Of a DNA stretch of 64,000 nucleotides, positions 43,821 through 52,562 are shown piece after piece. The DNA lies in contig JACJXW010000005.1 of the NCBI GenBank assembly GCA_020636405.1, forward strand, positions 682,001-746,000, written 5' to 3'. Positions within the stretch are counted from its first letter, which is position 1, and the number at the start of each line of letters is the position of its first letter. The translations under genes were made by a program, and so were the position numbers. This stretch comes from Lewinellaceae bacterium. GTDB lineage: Bacteria; Bacteroidota; Bacteroidia; Chitinophagales; Saprospiraceae. A model generated the notes under the pieces. It searched no databases. It saw nothing but the letters and a program-made list of their open reading frames with translations, and was not told the DNA's origin.

Positions 43821-44969
43821 ATGGAAAACATGAGTTCTCACGGCGTTTTGTGGCTCACTATACTGCTGGCGGCGGCGGCCCTGCACGGGTTGTGGTTAGC
43901 CGTTATTCTTTTCATGAAAAGCGAGAGCCGAAAGGTTGGCGGTTTACTTGGTGTAGCTTTCCTCATCATTTCGCTTTACCTTTTGAACTATCTGCTGTTC
44001 CTCACCGGCTCTATTCGTTCTGTGCCCCATCTGTTGGGCGCCTTTTATCCGTCGCTGTTTCTGGTGGGGCCCTGTTATTACTTTTTCATCCGCCGGTCTC
44101 TGGAGCCGGGGTTCCGGTTAAAAAGAATTCAGCTTTGGCACCTGCTGCCGGCTGTTCTGGCCATCTGGAAGACGGCTCCGCTCTATCGGGCTGCTGCGGA
44201 GTACAAATTGAAATTGATCGACTGGTATATGGATCCGGGCGATAGCTTCACCTGGGGTATGGTGTTGATGGGCAATGATTTCCTGTACCACATTATGGCT
44301 TATGTGGCGGCCGCCTGGTGGATGGCCCGGCAATTGGAAGAAGAGCAGGAGCAGGCCCACAACCGCAGCAACGCCCGCTGGCTGAAGCAATTCAGCCTGG
44401 GCTTCCTGCTCCTGCTGGCGCTGGACCTGGCATTAAAGTTCTCTTTTTTTGCTATGAAAGCGCCTGCTTTCACTATGGAATACGTGATGGCATCGGTGAT
44501 CGCCCTGGGTATCCACCTGGCGGGGTACCGCGCCACCGGCAGGTTGGGCAATTTTCCCCGGATAACGCCTGGTTCGGAAAACAGCAAATACAAAACCTCC
44601 CCCCTTACCGCCGAACAGATGGATGCTTATCAGGATGAATTGCTGGCCCTGATGAAAAGAGCGCAACCTCACCTGGAGGCCACCTTAAAGATATCCGATC
44701 TGGCCGCCCGGCTCGACATCCCTTCCCACCATCTCTCCCAGGTGCTCAATGAGGGCATGAACACCAGTTATTCTGATTTTGTAAATACCTACCGCGTGGA
44801 GGCCGCCAAACGGCGGCTCAAGGATAAACAGTACAGCCATTACAGCATTCTCGCCATCGGGTTGGAGTGTGGGTTTACCAATAAAACAACCTTTAACCGG
44901 ACGTTTAAGAAGATGACGGGTATGACGCCTTCGGCGTTTATGGAAGGGCGGACAGAGGCGATGAAATAA
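43821..44969 (+). CDS. Membrane-bound AraC family transcriptional regulator
   Basis: The start at 43821 (MENMSSHGVLWLTILL) is preferred over 43695 because it begins just before the first membrane helix; the product is 382 residues. Seven or so predicted helices span about 10-245, followed by a linker and a C-terminal AraC helix-turn-helix domain (about 290-378: LKISDLAARLDIPSHHLSQV, then ECGFTNKTTFNRTFKKMTG). The membrane part probably senses a signal directly. It is transcribed towards the mannan PUL and ends 262 bases before the GntR gene, so it may or may not control it. Confidence 0.88.
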   Translation: MENMSSHGVLWLTILLAAAALHGLWLAVILFMKSESRKVGGLLGVAFLIISLYLLNYLLFLTGSIRSVPHLLGAFYPSLFLVGPCYYFFIRRSLEPGFRLKRIQLWHLLPAVLAIWKTAPLYRAAAEYKLKLIDWYMDPGDSFTWGMVLMGNDFLYHIMAYVAAAWWMARQLEEEQEQAHNRSNARWLKQFSLGFLLLLALDLALKFSFFAMKAPAFTMEYVMASVIALGIHLAGYRATGRLGNFPRITPGSENSKYKTSPLTAEQMDAYQDELLALMKRAQPHLEATLKISDLAARLDIPSHHLSQVLNEGMNTSYSDFVNTYRVEAAKRRLKDKQYSHYSILAIGLECGFTNKTTFNRTFKKMTGMTPSAFMEGRTEAMK

Positions 44970-45178
44970 GATCTCGTTCTCATCGGGCAGGCGCCCTTTC
45001 CCCTTAATGTGATCGATGAACTCCTGGGTATTGGGCCATATCCTCTGCCAATACGAGGGAATTGCTATAGGAATGGCCCTGCCGATTATCAAAGGCAGCT
45101 TCTGAGGATCTGGCATTAAAGAGGCGCTGCGGAATTTTATTCTATTTTCAAGGCAAGAAAAAAATTTTATCTCATGTT

Positions 45179-45209
45179 TTTGCTGTTCAGCAAAAATCAT
45201 TTAGCTTTG
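45179..45209 (+). promoter_or_regulatory. Bacteroidota-type promoter of the GntR gene
   Basis: TTTG at 45179-45182 and TAGCTTTG at 45202-45209 with exactly 19 bases between them match the -33/-7 consensus fully. A palindrome TTTTTGCT/AGCAAAAA (45177-45196) overlaps the -33 box. The start of transcription would be near 45216, only about 16 bases before the ATG. Confidence 0.6.
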
Positions 45210-45210
45210 A

Positions 45211-45226
45211 GTATGTTCAAACATAC
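45211..45226 (+). promoter_or_regulatory. Probable GntR autoregulatory operator
   Basis: GTATGTT CA AACATAC (45211-45226) is a perfect 7-2-7 palindrome placed on the predicted transcription start and 5 bases before the GntR ATG. GntR/HutC regulators bind short palindromes of this size, so self-repression released by a sugar or sugar phosphate is likely. The same sequence was not found upstream of susC. Confidence 0.6.
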
Positions 45227-45231
45227 GCTGT

Positions 45232-45963
45232 ATGAAACATCTGGTTGACCCCAACAGCAAGGTTCCCCTCCACAGTCAGGTGGAGCGTATGCTCCGCGCC
45301 CTGATCCGGCAGCCGGAGTATCAGCAAGGGGCCTTTTTGCCCAAAGAGGTCGACCTGGCCAATCGGCTGGGAATTTCCCGAAACACGGTTCGCCATGGTA
45401 TCAGCAAACTGGTCAACGAGGGACTGTTGGTCCGGAAAAAAGGAGTGGGCACTAAAGTGGCGCACCGGAAAGTATCTACCCGGCTGGACCATTGGGGCAG
45501 TTTTTCCGGAGAGATGAAGGCAAAAGGGATGGAGGTGGTCAATTATGACCTGACGTTCCATTTTGTGGCTGCCGATATGGAGGCCGCCGAGGCATTCCAT
45601 ATTTCTCCTGGTACTAAAGTTTTGAAGTTATCCAGGCTACGGGGCACTTCTGAAGGGCCGAGCCTGTTGTCGCTTTCCTGGTTTCACCCCAGGTTGGGGT
45701 TGTCCGGGCAGGAGGACTTTTCCCAGCCCCTTTATCAGATGCTGGAAAAGGAGATCGGGGTGTACCCCGCCGTCTCCCGGGAAGAGATCACCGCCATATC
45801 AGCTGAGAAAAAGCTGGCCACCAGATTGGGCATCCGGGAGGGAGCTCCGGTCCTGTTCCGGAGGCGTGTCGTCTTTGACTCGGATAGCCGGGCCATGGAA
45901 TTCAACAAGGTCTATTATCAGGGAGAAGGATTTTCCTACTCCATCGATATCGAAAGGAAGTAG
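45232..45963 (+). CDS. GntR family (HutC/UTRA) transcriptional regulator
   Basis: A 243-residue regulator. The N-terminal winged helix-turn-helix (1-75) shows PLHSQVERMLRALI, FLPKEVDLANRLGISRNTVR and NEGLLVRKKGVGTKV; the UTRA effector domain fills about 95-240. UTRA domains bind small metabolites such as sugar phosphates, so a mannose-derived inducer is plausible. It is the first gene of the rightward PUL, 79 bases before susC with no separate promoter visible there. Most Bacteroidota PULs use SusR, hybrid two-component or ECF/anti-sigma control, so a GntR lead gene is uncommon. Confidence 0.9.
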   Translation: MKHLVDPNSKVPLHSQVERMLRALIRQPEYQQGAFLPKEVDLANRLGISRNTVRHGISKLVNEGLLVRKKGVGTKVAHRKVSTRLDHWGSFSGEMKAKGMEVVNYDLTFHFVAADMEAAEAFHISPGTKVLKLSRLRGTSEGPSLLSLSWFHPRLGLSGQEDFSQPLYQMLEKEIGVYPAVSREEITAISAEKKLATRLGIREGAPVLFRRRVVFDSDSRAMEFNKVYYQGEGFSYSIDIERK

Positions 45964-46042
45964 CCCCCCAGGGCAAAGCTATAAATAAACAGAAAACAGA
46001 CAGTGAGCCTGCGTGGCTGCCCATTGTCCAAATAAAACCGAT

Positions 46043-49000
46043 ATGAGAGTTTTCCTACCTGCCCTATTCCTTCTGGTTATGCTGGCCGGCGGAGCGGCCC
46101 CGGGATACAGTCAAACAAAGTTCATCACCGGCCGGGTTACGGACCAGTCCGATGGCCTGCCGCTGCCCGGTGTCAACATCCAGGTTAAAGAAACGGCTAT
46201 CGGGACAATTACCGATATAGACGGGAATTATGAATTGCGCGTTCCCGGCGATTCTTCCATCCTCCTATATACTTTCGTGGGGTACACGCCTCAGGAAATA
46301 ACGGTTGGAGGACAATCGGTGATCAATGTGGTACTCGCTCAGGAAGCGGAAGTATTGGATGACGTGGTGGTCATCGCCTACGGCCAGGTCCGAAAAAGCG
46401 ATCTGACCGGCTCGGTCTCCTCGATCTCGGGCGAAGACCTGCTGCGCACGGCGCCCACCTCCCTCGACCAGGCCCTGCAGGGGCGGGCGGCCGGCGTTCA
46501 GGTCACCCAGGTGAGCGGGCGGCCAGGCGGGGAGACCTCCATCCGCATCCGGGGCAGCAGCTCCATCAATGCCGGAAACGAGCCGCTCTACGTCGTCGAC
46601 GGCATGCTCATTACCAGCGATAACAGCCAGACCAATGTCGGCGGCGCTGCCGGCAGCAACCTCAACGGCCTTTCGGCCATCAACCCCAGCGACATCGAGT
46701 CCATAGAGATCCTCAAGGATGCTTCGGCAACGGCCATGTACGGTTCCCGAGGGGCCAACGGGGTCGTCCTGATCACCACCAAGCGCGGTAAAGAAGGCCG
46801 CTCTTCTGTTACATTGGATGCCTACTACGGCCTGCAGGAAGTACAGAAACAACTCGATATGCTGGACGGGGAGGCCTTCGCCAATTATATCAACGCCTAC
46901 AACAAGGACGCCGGCTTCCCGGTCGACCCCCGCTACCTCATCCCCGATAAGATCGGCGCCGGCACCGACTGGCAGGAGGCCATTTTTCAGCGGGCGCCCA
47001 TGCAGAGTTATCAGTTGAGCGCCCTGGGCGGCACCGCCAATACTCAGTACTCGGTCTCCGGAGGCTATTACCGGCAGGAAGGAATTATCCTCAATTCCGA
47101 TTTCGAGCGCTATAACCTGCGCACCAACCTGGACCAGAAAGTAAATGACCGGTTTAAAGTGGGCACCAGCATCAGCCTGAGCCACATTAACTCACGAGGT
47201 GTGCTGACGGGAGCCCTGAGCCCCGGCACAGGAGTCCTGTTGCCCGGCGCTGCTGCTTCGGCCCTGCTTTTCCCGCCCACCCTTCCGGTACTGGACGAGG
47301 GCGTGCCCGGGGGCTACACCTTTGAAGACGACCGCGGCCGCAACCTGCCCAACCCGGTGGCCGATGCGTCGGAAACAGATAACATTTCCAAGAACTCCCG
47401 GGTGATCGGCAATGCCTACGGCATACTGCAGCTGGCCGAAGGGCTCAACCTTAAGGGCAGCGTCGGTATCGATGCCTACTCGGTGAAAGAAAACCGCTTC
47501 GTCCCCAACTTCCTGAAGCGTACGGAAGCCAACAATGGGGAAGCCGTGGTGGCCACTGTCGACGGCTTCACCTGGCTGACGGAATATACGTTGAACTACA
47601 AGCGCGCGCTGAAAGAAAAACATGCCGTCGATGCATTGGTGGGCGTTACCTTCCAGGGATTTCAATCGGAGCGCCTCTTCACCTTCGCGCTGGATTTTCC
47701 CGACAACCGTACGGGTTACCACAACCTGGGCAGCGCTCTGAATCCTCAGCCTCCGGCCAACGGGGAGTCCTCCTGGGGCATCATTTCCTATCTCGGCCGG
47801 GTCAACTATACCCTGAATGATAAATACCTCTTCACCCTGACCGGCCGCCTGGACGGGGCGTCCAAATTCGGGGAAGACAGCAAATACGGTTTTTTCCCCT
47901 CCGGTTCTGTCGCCTGGAAACTTCACCAGGAGCCTTTTATCGAAAAGCTGGGCATATTCACCAGCCTGAAGGCGCGGCTCAGTTACGGCGTTATCGGCAA
48001 CCAGGAGATCGGGCCGTTCGGCTCTTTGGCTACCGTCGGCCCAATAGGGCAGGGCGTGTTCAACAACAACGAGCCTTACATCGGCCAGGAGCCTCTCCGC
48101 TATCCCAACCCCGGCCTGAAATGGGAGCGAACCAACCAGGGAGACTTCGGTATCGATGCCGAATTTCTGGACGGCCGCATCAGCTTTACGGCTGATGTCT
48201 ACCAGAAAAATACCACAGACCTGCTGCTGTTCGCGCCTCTGCCAACGACAACCGGCTTTTCCGCCTATTTGGCCAACATCGGAGGATTGAAAAACCAGGG
48301 TTTTGAGGTAGCCGTCAGCTCGCGGAACACCACCGGGCCTTTCCTCTGGCAGACCAGCCTTAACTTTTCCGCCAACCGGAATGAGATCACCGAGCTGTCC
48401 AGTGACAGTGACATACCCGTTCCCGGGGTCCTGCAAGTACCGGCCGGATGGAGTATCCTCCGGGTGGGGCAACCGCTGGGCGCCTTTTTCGGCCTGAAAT
48501 CCTCCGGTATTTTCCAGTCGGATGCCGAAGCTCAGTCTTCCCCCGTGCTTCGGGGCCAGAATGCCGAAGCCGGCGACCGCCGATACGAGGACATCAACGG
48601 CAGAGACGCCGAGGGCAACCTCACCGGCCAACCGGACGGCGTGATCGACGAGGCCGACCGGACCCTCATCGGCAATGCCAATCCCGATTTCATCTGGGGG
48701 CTAACCAATACTTTTTCGTTCAAAGGCATCGACCTTTCCATCTTCATCCAGGGTGTCCATGGCAATGAGATCGTCAATGCCTACCTGTTCGAGATCGGCA
48801 CCATGGCCGGCGAAACCAACGTGCTGGCGGAGTTCTGGGAGAACCGCTGGACAGAGGACAACCCCTCCGACGAGTATCCGAAAGTGAACCCCAACGAACG
48901 CAACATCTTTAGTGATGCTCAGGTGGAGGACGGGTCGTTCGTCCGGATCAAGAATATTACACTTGGCTACACTTTCCCGCAGCAGTGGCTGGCCAAAGCC

Positions 49001-49177
49001 AGGATGAGCTCCGCCCGCCTGTACGTTACGGTGAACAACCTCTTTACCTTGGCCGATTATCGGGGTTATGACCCAGAGATCAACGCCTTTGGGCAGAACA
49101 ACCTGCTGCAGGGCATCGACTACGGCAGTTATCCTCTGGCAAAAACGGCGATCGTAGGCCTTCAGCTGGGGTTCTGA
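46043..49177 (+). CDS. susC: SusC/RagA family TonB-linked outer-membrane transporter
   Basis: A 1044-residue receptor from ATG 46043, which gives a clean signal peptide (MRVFLPALFLLVMLAGGAA). Order: a carboxypeptidase-regulatory-like beta domain at about 27-105 (GRVTDQSDGLPLPGVNIQV), a plug at about 115-225 (TSLDQALQGRAAGVQVTQVS, GSRGANGVVLITTKRG) and a 22-strand barrel to the C-terminus. Together with SusD it binds and imports oligosaccharides using TonB energy. It lacks an N-terminal STN domain, which agrees with control by a soluble regulator rather than an anti-sigma factor. SusD starts 35 bases after its stop. Confidence 0.94.
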   Translation: MRVFLPALFLLVMLAGGAAPGYSQTKFITGRVTDQSDGLPLPGVNIQVKETAIGTITDIDGNYELRVPGDSSILLYTFVGYTPQEITVGGQSVINVVLAQEAEVLDDVVVIAYGQVRKSDLTGSVSSISGEDLLRTAPTSLDQALQGRAAGVQVTQVSGRPGGETSIRIRGSSSINAGNEPLYVVDGMLITSDNSQTNVGGAAGSNLNGLSAINPSDIESIEILKDASATAMYGSRGANGVVLITTKRGKEGRSSVTLDAYYGLQEVQKQLDMLDGEAFANYINAYNKDAGFPVDPRYLIPDKIGAGTDWQEAIFQRAPMQSYQLSALGGTANTQYSVSGGYYRQEGIILNSDFERYNLRTNLDQKVNDRFKVGTSISLSHINSRGVLTGALSPGTGVLLPGAAASALLFPPTLPVLDEGVPGGYTFEDDRGRNLPNPVADASETDNISKNSRVIGNAYGILQLAEGLNLKGSVGIDAYSVKENRFVPNFLKRTEANNGEAVVATVDGFTWLTEYTLNYKRALKEKHAVDALVGVTFQGFQSERLFTFALDFPDNRTGYHNLGSALNPQPPANGESSWGIISYLGRVNYTLNDKYLFTLTGRLDGASKFGEDSKYGFFPSGSVAWKLHQEPFIEKLGIFTSLKARLSYGVIGNQEIGPFGSLATVGPIGQGVFNNNEPYIGQEPLRYPNPGLKWERTNQGDFGIDAEFLDGRISFTADVYQKNTTDLLLFAPLPTTTGFSAYLANIGGLKNQGFEVAVSSRNTTGPFLWQTSLNFSANRNEITELSSDSDIPVPGVLQVPAGWSILRVGQPLGAFFGLKSSGIFQSDAEAQSSPVLRGQNAEAGDRRYEDINGRDAEGNLTGQPDGVIDEADRTLIGNANPDFIWGLTNTFSFKGIDLSIFIQGVHGNEIVNAYLFEIGTMAGETNVLAEFWENRWTEDNPSDEYPKVNPNERNIFSDAQVEDGSFVRIKNITLGYTFPQQWLAKARMSSARLYVTVNNLFTLADYRGYDPEINAFGQNNLLQGIDYGSYPLAKTAIVGLQLGF

Positions 49178-49211
49178 ACCAGGTTTTTCGGGGTGGAAGC
49201 ATCGATCACGC

Positions 49212-50720
49212 ATGAAATTCATCAGCATGAGAAGATATATCTATATTTCATTGGTATTTATCCTGGCGCTCGGCCTGTTTCAGGCCTGCCGGAACTTACT
49301 GGAGGAGAATCCCAAAGACCAGGTCTTTGTCGATAACTACTTCCAAACGGAAAATGACGCTATTGCCGCCGTCAATTCCATTTACGCCATTCTGAACTCG
49401 ACCAGTTCTCCTCCTACTTTCGGAGGGGTGTACCACAGCAGCTACTGGGTAGTGGCGGGGCTGGCGTCCGACGAAATGGAGAACCGCCAAGCAGGTAACC
49501 CCGACCTCGATCAGTTGGATAACTTCGACATCAAGCCGGTCAACTCCTTCCTTTACGACATCTGGCGCAATGCCTATAAGGGCATCAGCAATGCCAACTT
49601 TGCCATCGAGGGTATTCCTGGCGTGGAAATGGAGGAGGGGTTGAAAAACCGGTTGCTGGGGGAGGCGCACTATCTGCGGGCCATGCTCTATTTCGACCTG
49701 GTTCGCCTGTTCGGCGACGTACCTCTGGTCCTGAGCCTGAATGCGGAAGTCAAACCGCCCCGTACGCAGGCGGGGCAGGTGTATGATCAGATCCTTCAGG
49801 ACCTCCAGTTCGCCAAACAGCATCTCCCTCCTTCCTATCCTGCCGGGGATGGGCTGGGGCGGGCCACGGCGGGTGCGGCCAACGCATTGTCCGCCAAAGT
49901 GCATCTCACGCAGGGCAACTGGCAGGAGTGCATCAGCCATTGTCAGGCGGTGATGTCGTCAGGAAATTATGGGCTGTGGGAAGATTTTGCCGAAGCATTT
50001 CGCCTCGAGAATGAAAACGGAAAGGAATCCATCTTTAACATAGGTTTCGGTACGGCCAACAATTCGATCTCCTTTTGGGAGGTCGGGCAGTTCAACGTTC
50101 GGCTCCTGCCGCGCCAATTGTCGGGCCAGATCCCCGGTGTGAATGCCCAGGGCTGGCAGGTGGCCACCCGGGATCTTTATGATTCCTACGACCCCCAGGA
50201 CCGCCGGCGCGGAGTGACCCTGCTGACCACGATCAACAATACCGACGGAACCACCACGGCCATAGAACCTCACATTCAAAAATACTGGGATCGCATCGCC
50301 GAGCCGGCGGCCGGCAATACGGACAATGATTTTCCCTACCTCCGCTACGCCGATGTATTGCTGATGTATGCCGAAGCACTGAACGAACAGAACAGCGGGC
50401 CGACTACCGAGGCTTACCAGGCCGTTAACAGCGTTCGTAAGCGCGCTCGTTTCAACGGCACCGAAGAACTTCCCATTTTGCCGGACCTGTCCGGGCTTTC
50501 CTATCAGGAGTTCAAAGACGCCCTGCTGCAGGAGCGCCGGTGGGAGTTCGTGGCGGAGGGGCAAAGGTGGTTCGACCTGGTGCGCTTCGGCAAGCTTGAA
50601 GAGCAGGTGCCGAAGGCCAAGCCCGGCGTTCAGCCCCAGGGTTTTCACAGCCTCTTTCCCGTACCCCAGGAAGAGATCGACCTGAATCCCAACCTGCTTC
50701 CCCAGAATCAGGGGTATTAG
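49212..50720 (+). CDS. susD: SusD/RagB family glycan-binding lipoprotein
   Basis: A 502-residue surface lipoprotein. The lipobox is LFQAC (Cys26 from this start); ATG 49227 (MRRYIYISLV) is an equally good start. SusD hallmarks: LLEENPKDQVFVDNYFQTEN, LGEAHYLRAMLYFDLVRLFGDVP, YLRYADVLLMYAEALNEQN and FVAEGQRWFDLVRFGKL. It caps the SusC barrel and binds the glycan. The partner susC ends 34 bases upstream. The other genes of the locus suggest a mannose-rich or mannose-containing ligand. Confidence 0.94.
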   Translation: MKFISMRRYIYISLVFILALGLFQACRNLLEENPKDQVFVDNYFQTENDAIAAVNSIYAILNSTSSPPTFGGVYHSSYWVVAGLASDEMENRQAGNPDLDQLDNFDIKPVNSFLYDIWRNAYKGISNANFAIEGIPGVEMEEGLKNRLLGEAHYLRAMLYFDLVRLFGDVPLVLSLNAEVKPPRTQAGQVYDQILQDLQFAKQHLPPSYPAGDGLGRATAGAANALSAKVHLTQGNWQECISHCQAVMSSGNYGLWEDFAEAFRLENENGKESIFNIGFGTANNSISFWEVGQFNVRLLPRQLSGQIPGVNAQGWQVATRDLYDSYDPQDRRRGVTLLTTINNTDGTTTAIEPHIQKYWDRIAEPAAGNTDNDFPYLRYADVLLMYAEALNEQNSGPTTEAYQAVNSVRKRARFNGTEELPILPDLSGLSYQEFKDALLQERRWEFVAEGQRWFDLVRFGKLEEQVPKAKPGVQPQGFHSLFPVPQEEIDLNPNLLPQNQGY

Positions 50721-50763
50721 GATAGGGGGATATAGTATTGAAGAATTGTAAAGAACAGAACAC

Positions 50764-52518
50764 TTGCAGCCTAATTACGATAAATTTCCAGTAGTTCCGG
50801 TTCCGGGGTTTGAGCATGCTTGCCTTACGGGCTGGGATCCAATAATTGAGGAGGTTCGAAAAAAGCTTCCGGACACCTCCCGGCAAAAGGCCGTTTTAGT
50901 TGTCGAATGCTATCACGGCGTATCAGAGGAAAAAGTGCGCCATGCTCTGGAAGAGGGCCTGGCGCCGGCACTGATCCTTGACGCCGGGCAGGCTTATTAC
51001 TCTGAAGATAAGATCGACGAACTGGCCTTTCCGGATGTCACCGACGACCGGATCTTCGGTTTTATGACCCGGCTCACGATAGAAAGCTACTTTGACCCGG
51101 AGAAGCGGGAAGCCGTTCGCCGCCGGCTCCAATCGGTGGAGAAAGGGCTGGTTGTAGTGTATGGCGTCGGGGCAGCCCACCTTGCCGAACGCTGGGATGT
51201 GCTGGTATATGCCGATATGGCGCGTTGGGAGATCCAACAGCGCATGCGCCGCCGGGAGGTGGCCAACCTGGGCGCTACGAATTACAAGGAAGATTTTGCC
51301 CGCCAGTACAAACGCGCCTACTTCGTCGACTGGCGGATATGCGACCGGATCAAAAAGCAGTTGCTGTCCCAAAGCGATTACCTGCTGGATACCAACCAAC
51401 CCGGCCTGCCAAAGATGATCCGGCAGGAAGCCCTCTGGGCCGGCCTCCGTCAGGCCATCTGCCGACCATTTCGGGTCGTTCCCTTTTTCGATCCCGGCCC
51501 CTGGGGAGGCCAGTGGATGAAGGAAGTTTGTGGCCTGGACCCCTCCCCGCCCAACTATGCATGGTGCTTCGATTGCGTGCCGGAAGAGAACAGCCTGCTG
51601 CTGGGCTTCGGCACGGATGTGGTGGAAATTCCGGCAATCAACCTGGTGTTCTTTCAACCGGAGGAACTCCTGGGCGGCAGTGTGTATGCCCGTTTCGGTG
51701 CGGAATTCCCCATCCGGTTCGATTTCCTGGATACCATGGATGGGGGAAACCTCAGCCTGCAGGTCCATCCTCTTACCGGATATATACAGGAGCATTTCGG
51801 AATGCATTATACCCAGGATGAAAGCTATTACCTGCTGGATGCCAAGGAAGGAGCCTGCGTTTACCTGGGGCTCAAAGAGGGCATCGACAGGAACGCCATG
51901 ATCGAAGCGCTCAAGGACGCTCAGAACGGGGGCGGCCCCTTTGAAGCAGAGCAATTTGTGGAAAAGTGGCCGGCAGAAAAACACAGCCACTTTCTCATCC
52001 CGGCCGGTACTGTACACTGCTCCGGCAAAGACAGTATGGTGCTGGAGATCAGCGCTACGCCCTACATCTTCACGTTCAAGTTGTGGGACTGGGGGCGCCT
52101 GGGGCTGGACGGCAAGCCGCGGCCGATCAATATCGAACATGGAAAGAATGTGATCCAATGGAACCGGGACACCTCCTGGGTCCGCCAAAACCTGATCAAC
52201 CGGATCGAGCATATCGCCGAAGGAGAAGGGTGGAGGGAGGAAAAGACCGGCCTGCACGAGCTGGAGTTTATCGAGACCCGCCGCCATTGGTTCACCGAAA
52301 AGGTGGCCCACCATACCCACGGCGGCGTCAACGTGCTCAATCTGGTGGAAGGCAGGGAAGCCATTGTAGAAAGTCCGGATGAGGCTTTCGAACCTTTCGT
52401 GATCCACTATGCCGAGACCTTCATCGTGCCGGCGGCTGTCGGTCCCTATACCATCCGGCCGTATGGGGAAAGTCAAGGGAAAGAGTGTGCGACGATCAAG
52501 GCCTTCGTGCGGACGTAG
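50764..52518 (+). CDS. manA: Class I mannose-6-phosphate isomerase with N-terminal kinase-like domain
   Basis: 584 residues, apparently starting with TTG at 50764; no ATG is suitably placed. The C-terminal half (about 225-584) is a type I phosphomannose isomerase, with zinc ligands visible in LSLQVHPL, DESYYLL and IPAGTVHCSG, and WGGQWMKEV in front. It interconverts mannose-6-P and fructose-6-P. The N-terminal 215 residues (VLVVECYHGVSEEKVRHAL, FGFMTRLTIESYFDPEK, VYADMARWEIQQRMRRREV) resemble a nucleoside-kinase-like fold without a P-loop GKT/S motif. Its position between SusD and the sugar porter ties the PUL to mannose. Confidence 0.9.
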   Translation: MQPNYDKFPVVPVPGFEHACLTGWDPIIEEVRKKLPDTSRQKAVLVVECYHGVSEEKVRHALEEGLAPALILDAGQAYYSEDKIDELAFPDVTDDRIFGFMTRLTIESYFDPEKREAVRRRLQSVEKGLVVVYGVGAAHLAERWDVLVYADMARWEIQQRMRRREVANLGATNYKEDFARQYKRAYFVDWRICDRIKKQLLSQSDYLLDTNQPGLPKMIRQEALWAGLRQAICRPFRVVPFFDPGPWGGQWMKEVCGLDPSPPNYAWCFDCVPEENSLLLGFGTDVVEIPAINLVFFQPEELLGGSVYARFGAEFPIRFDFLDTMDGGNLSLQVHPLTGYIQEHFGMHYTQDESYYLLDAKEGACVYLGLKEGIDRNAMIEALKDAQNGGGPFEAEQFVEKWPAEKHSHFLIPAGTVHCSGKDSMVLEISATPYIFTFKLWDWGRLGLDGKPRPINIEHGKNVIQWNRDTSWVRQNLINRIEHIAEGEGWREEKTGLHELEFIETRRHWFTEKVAHHTHGGVNVLNLVEGREAIVESPDEAFEPFVIHYAETFIVPAAVGPYTIRPYGESQGKECATIKAFVRT

Positions 52519-52562
52519 CCGCGGGATTTGATATATAGGACAAAAGCGTAAAACAGAACTAC

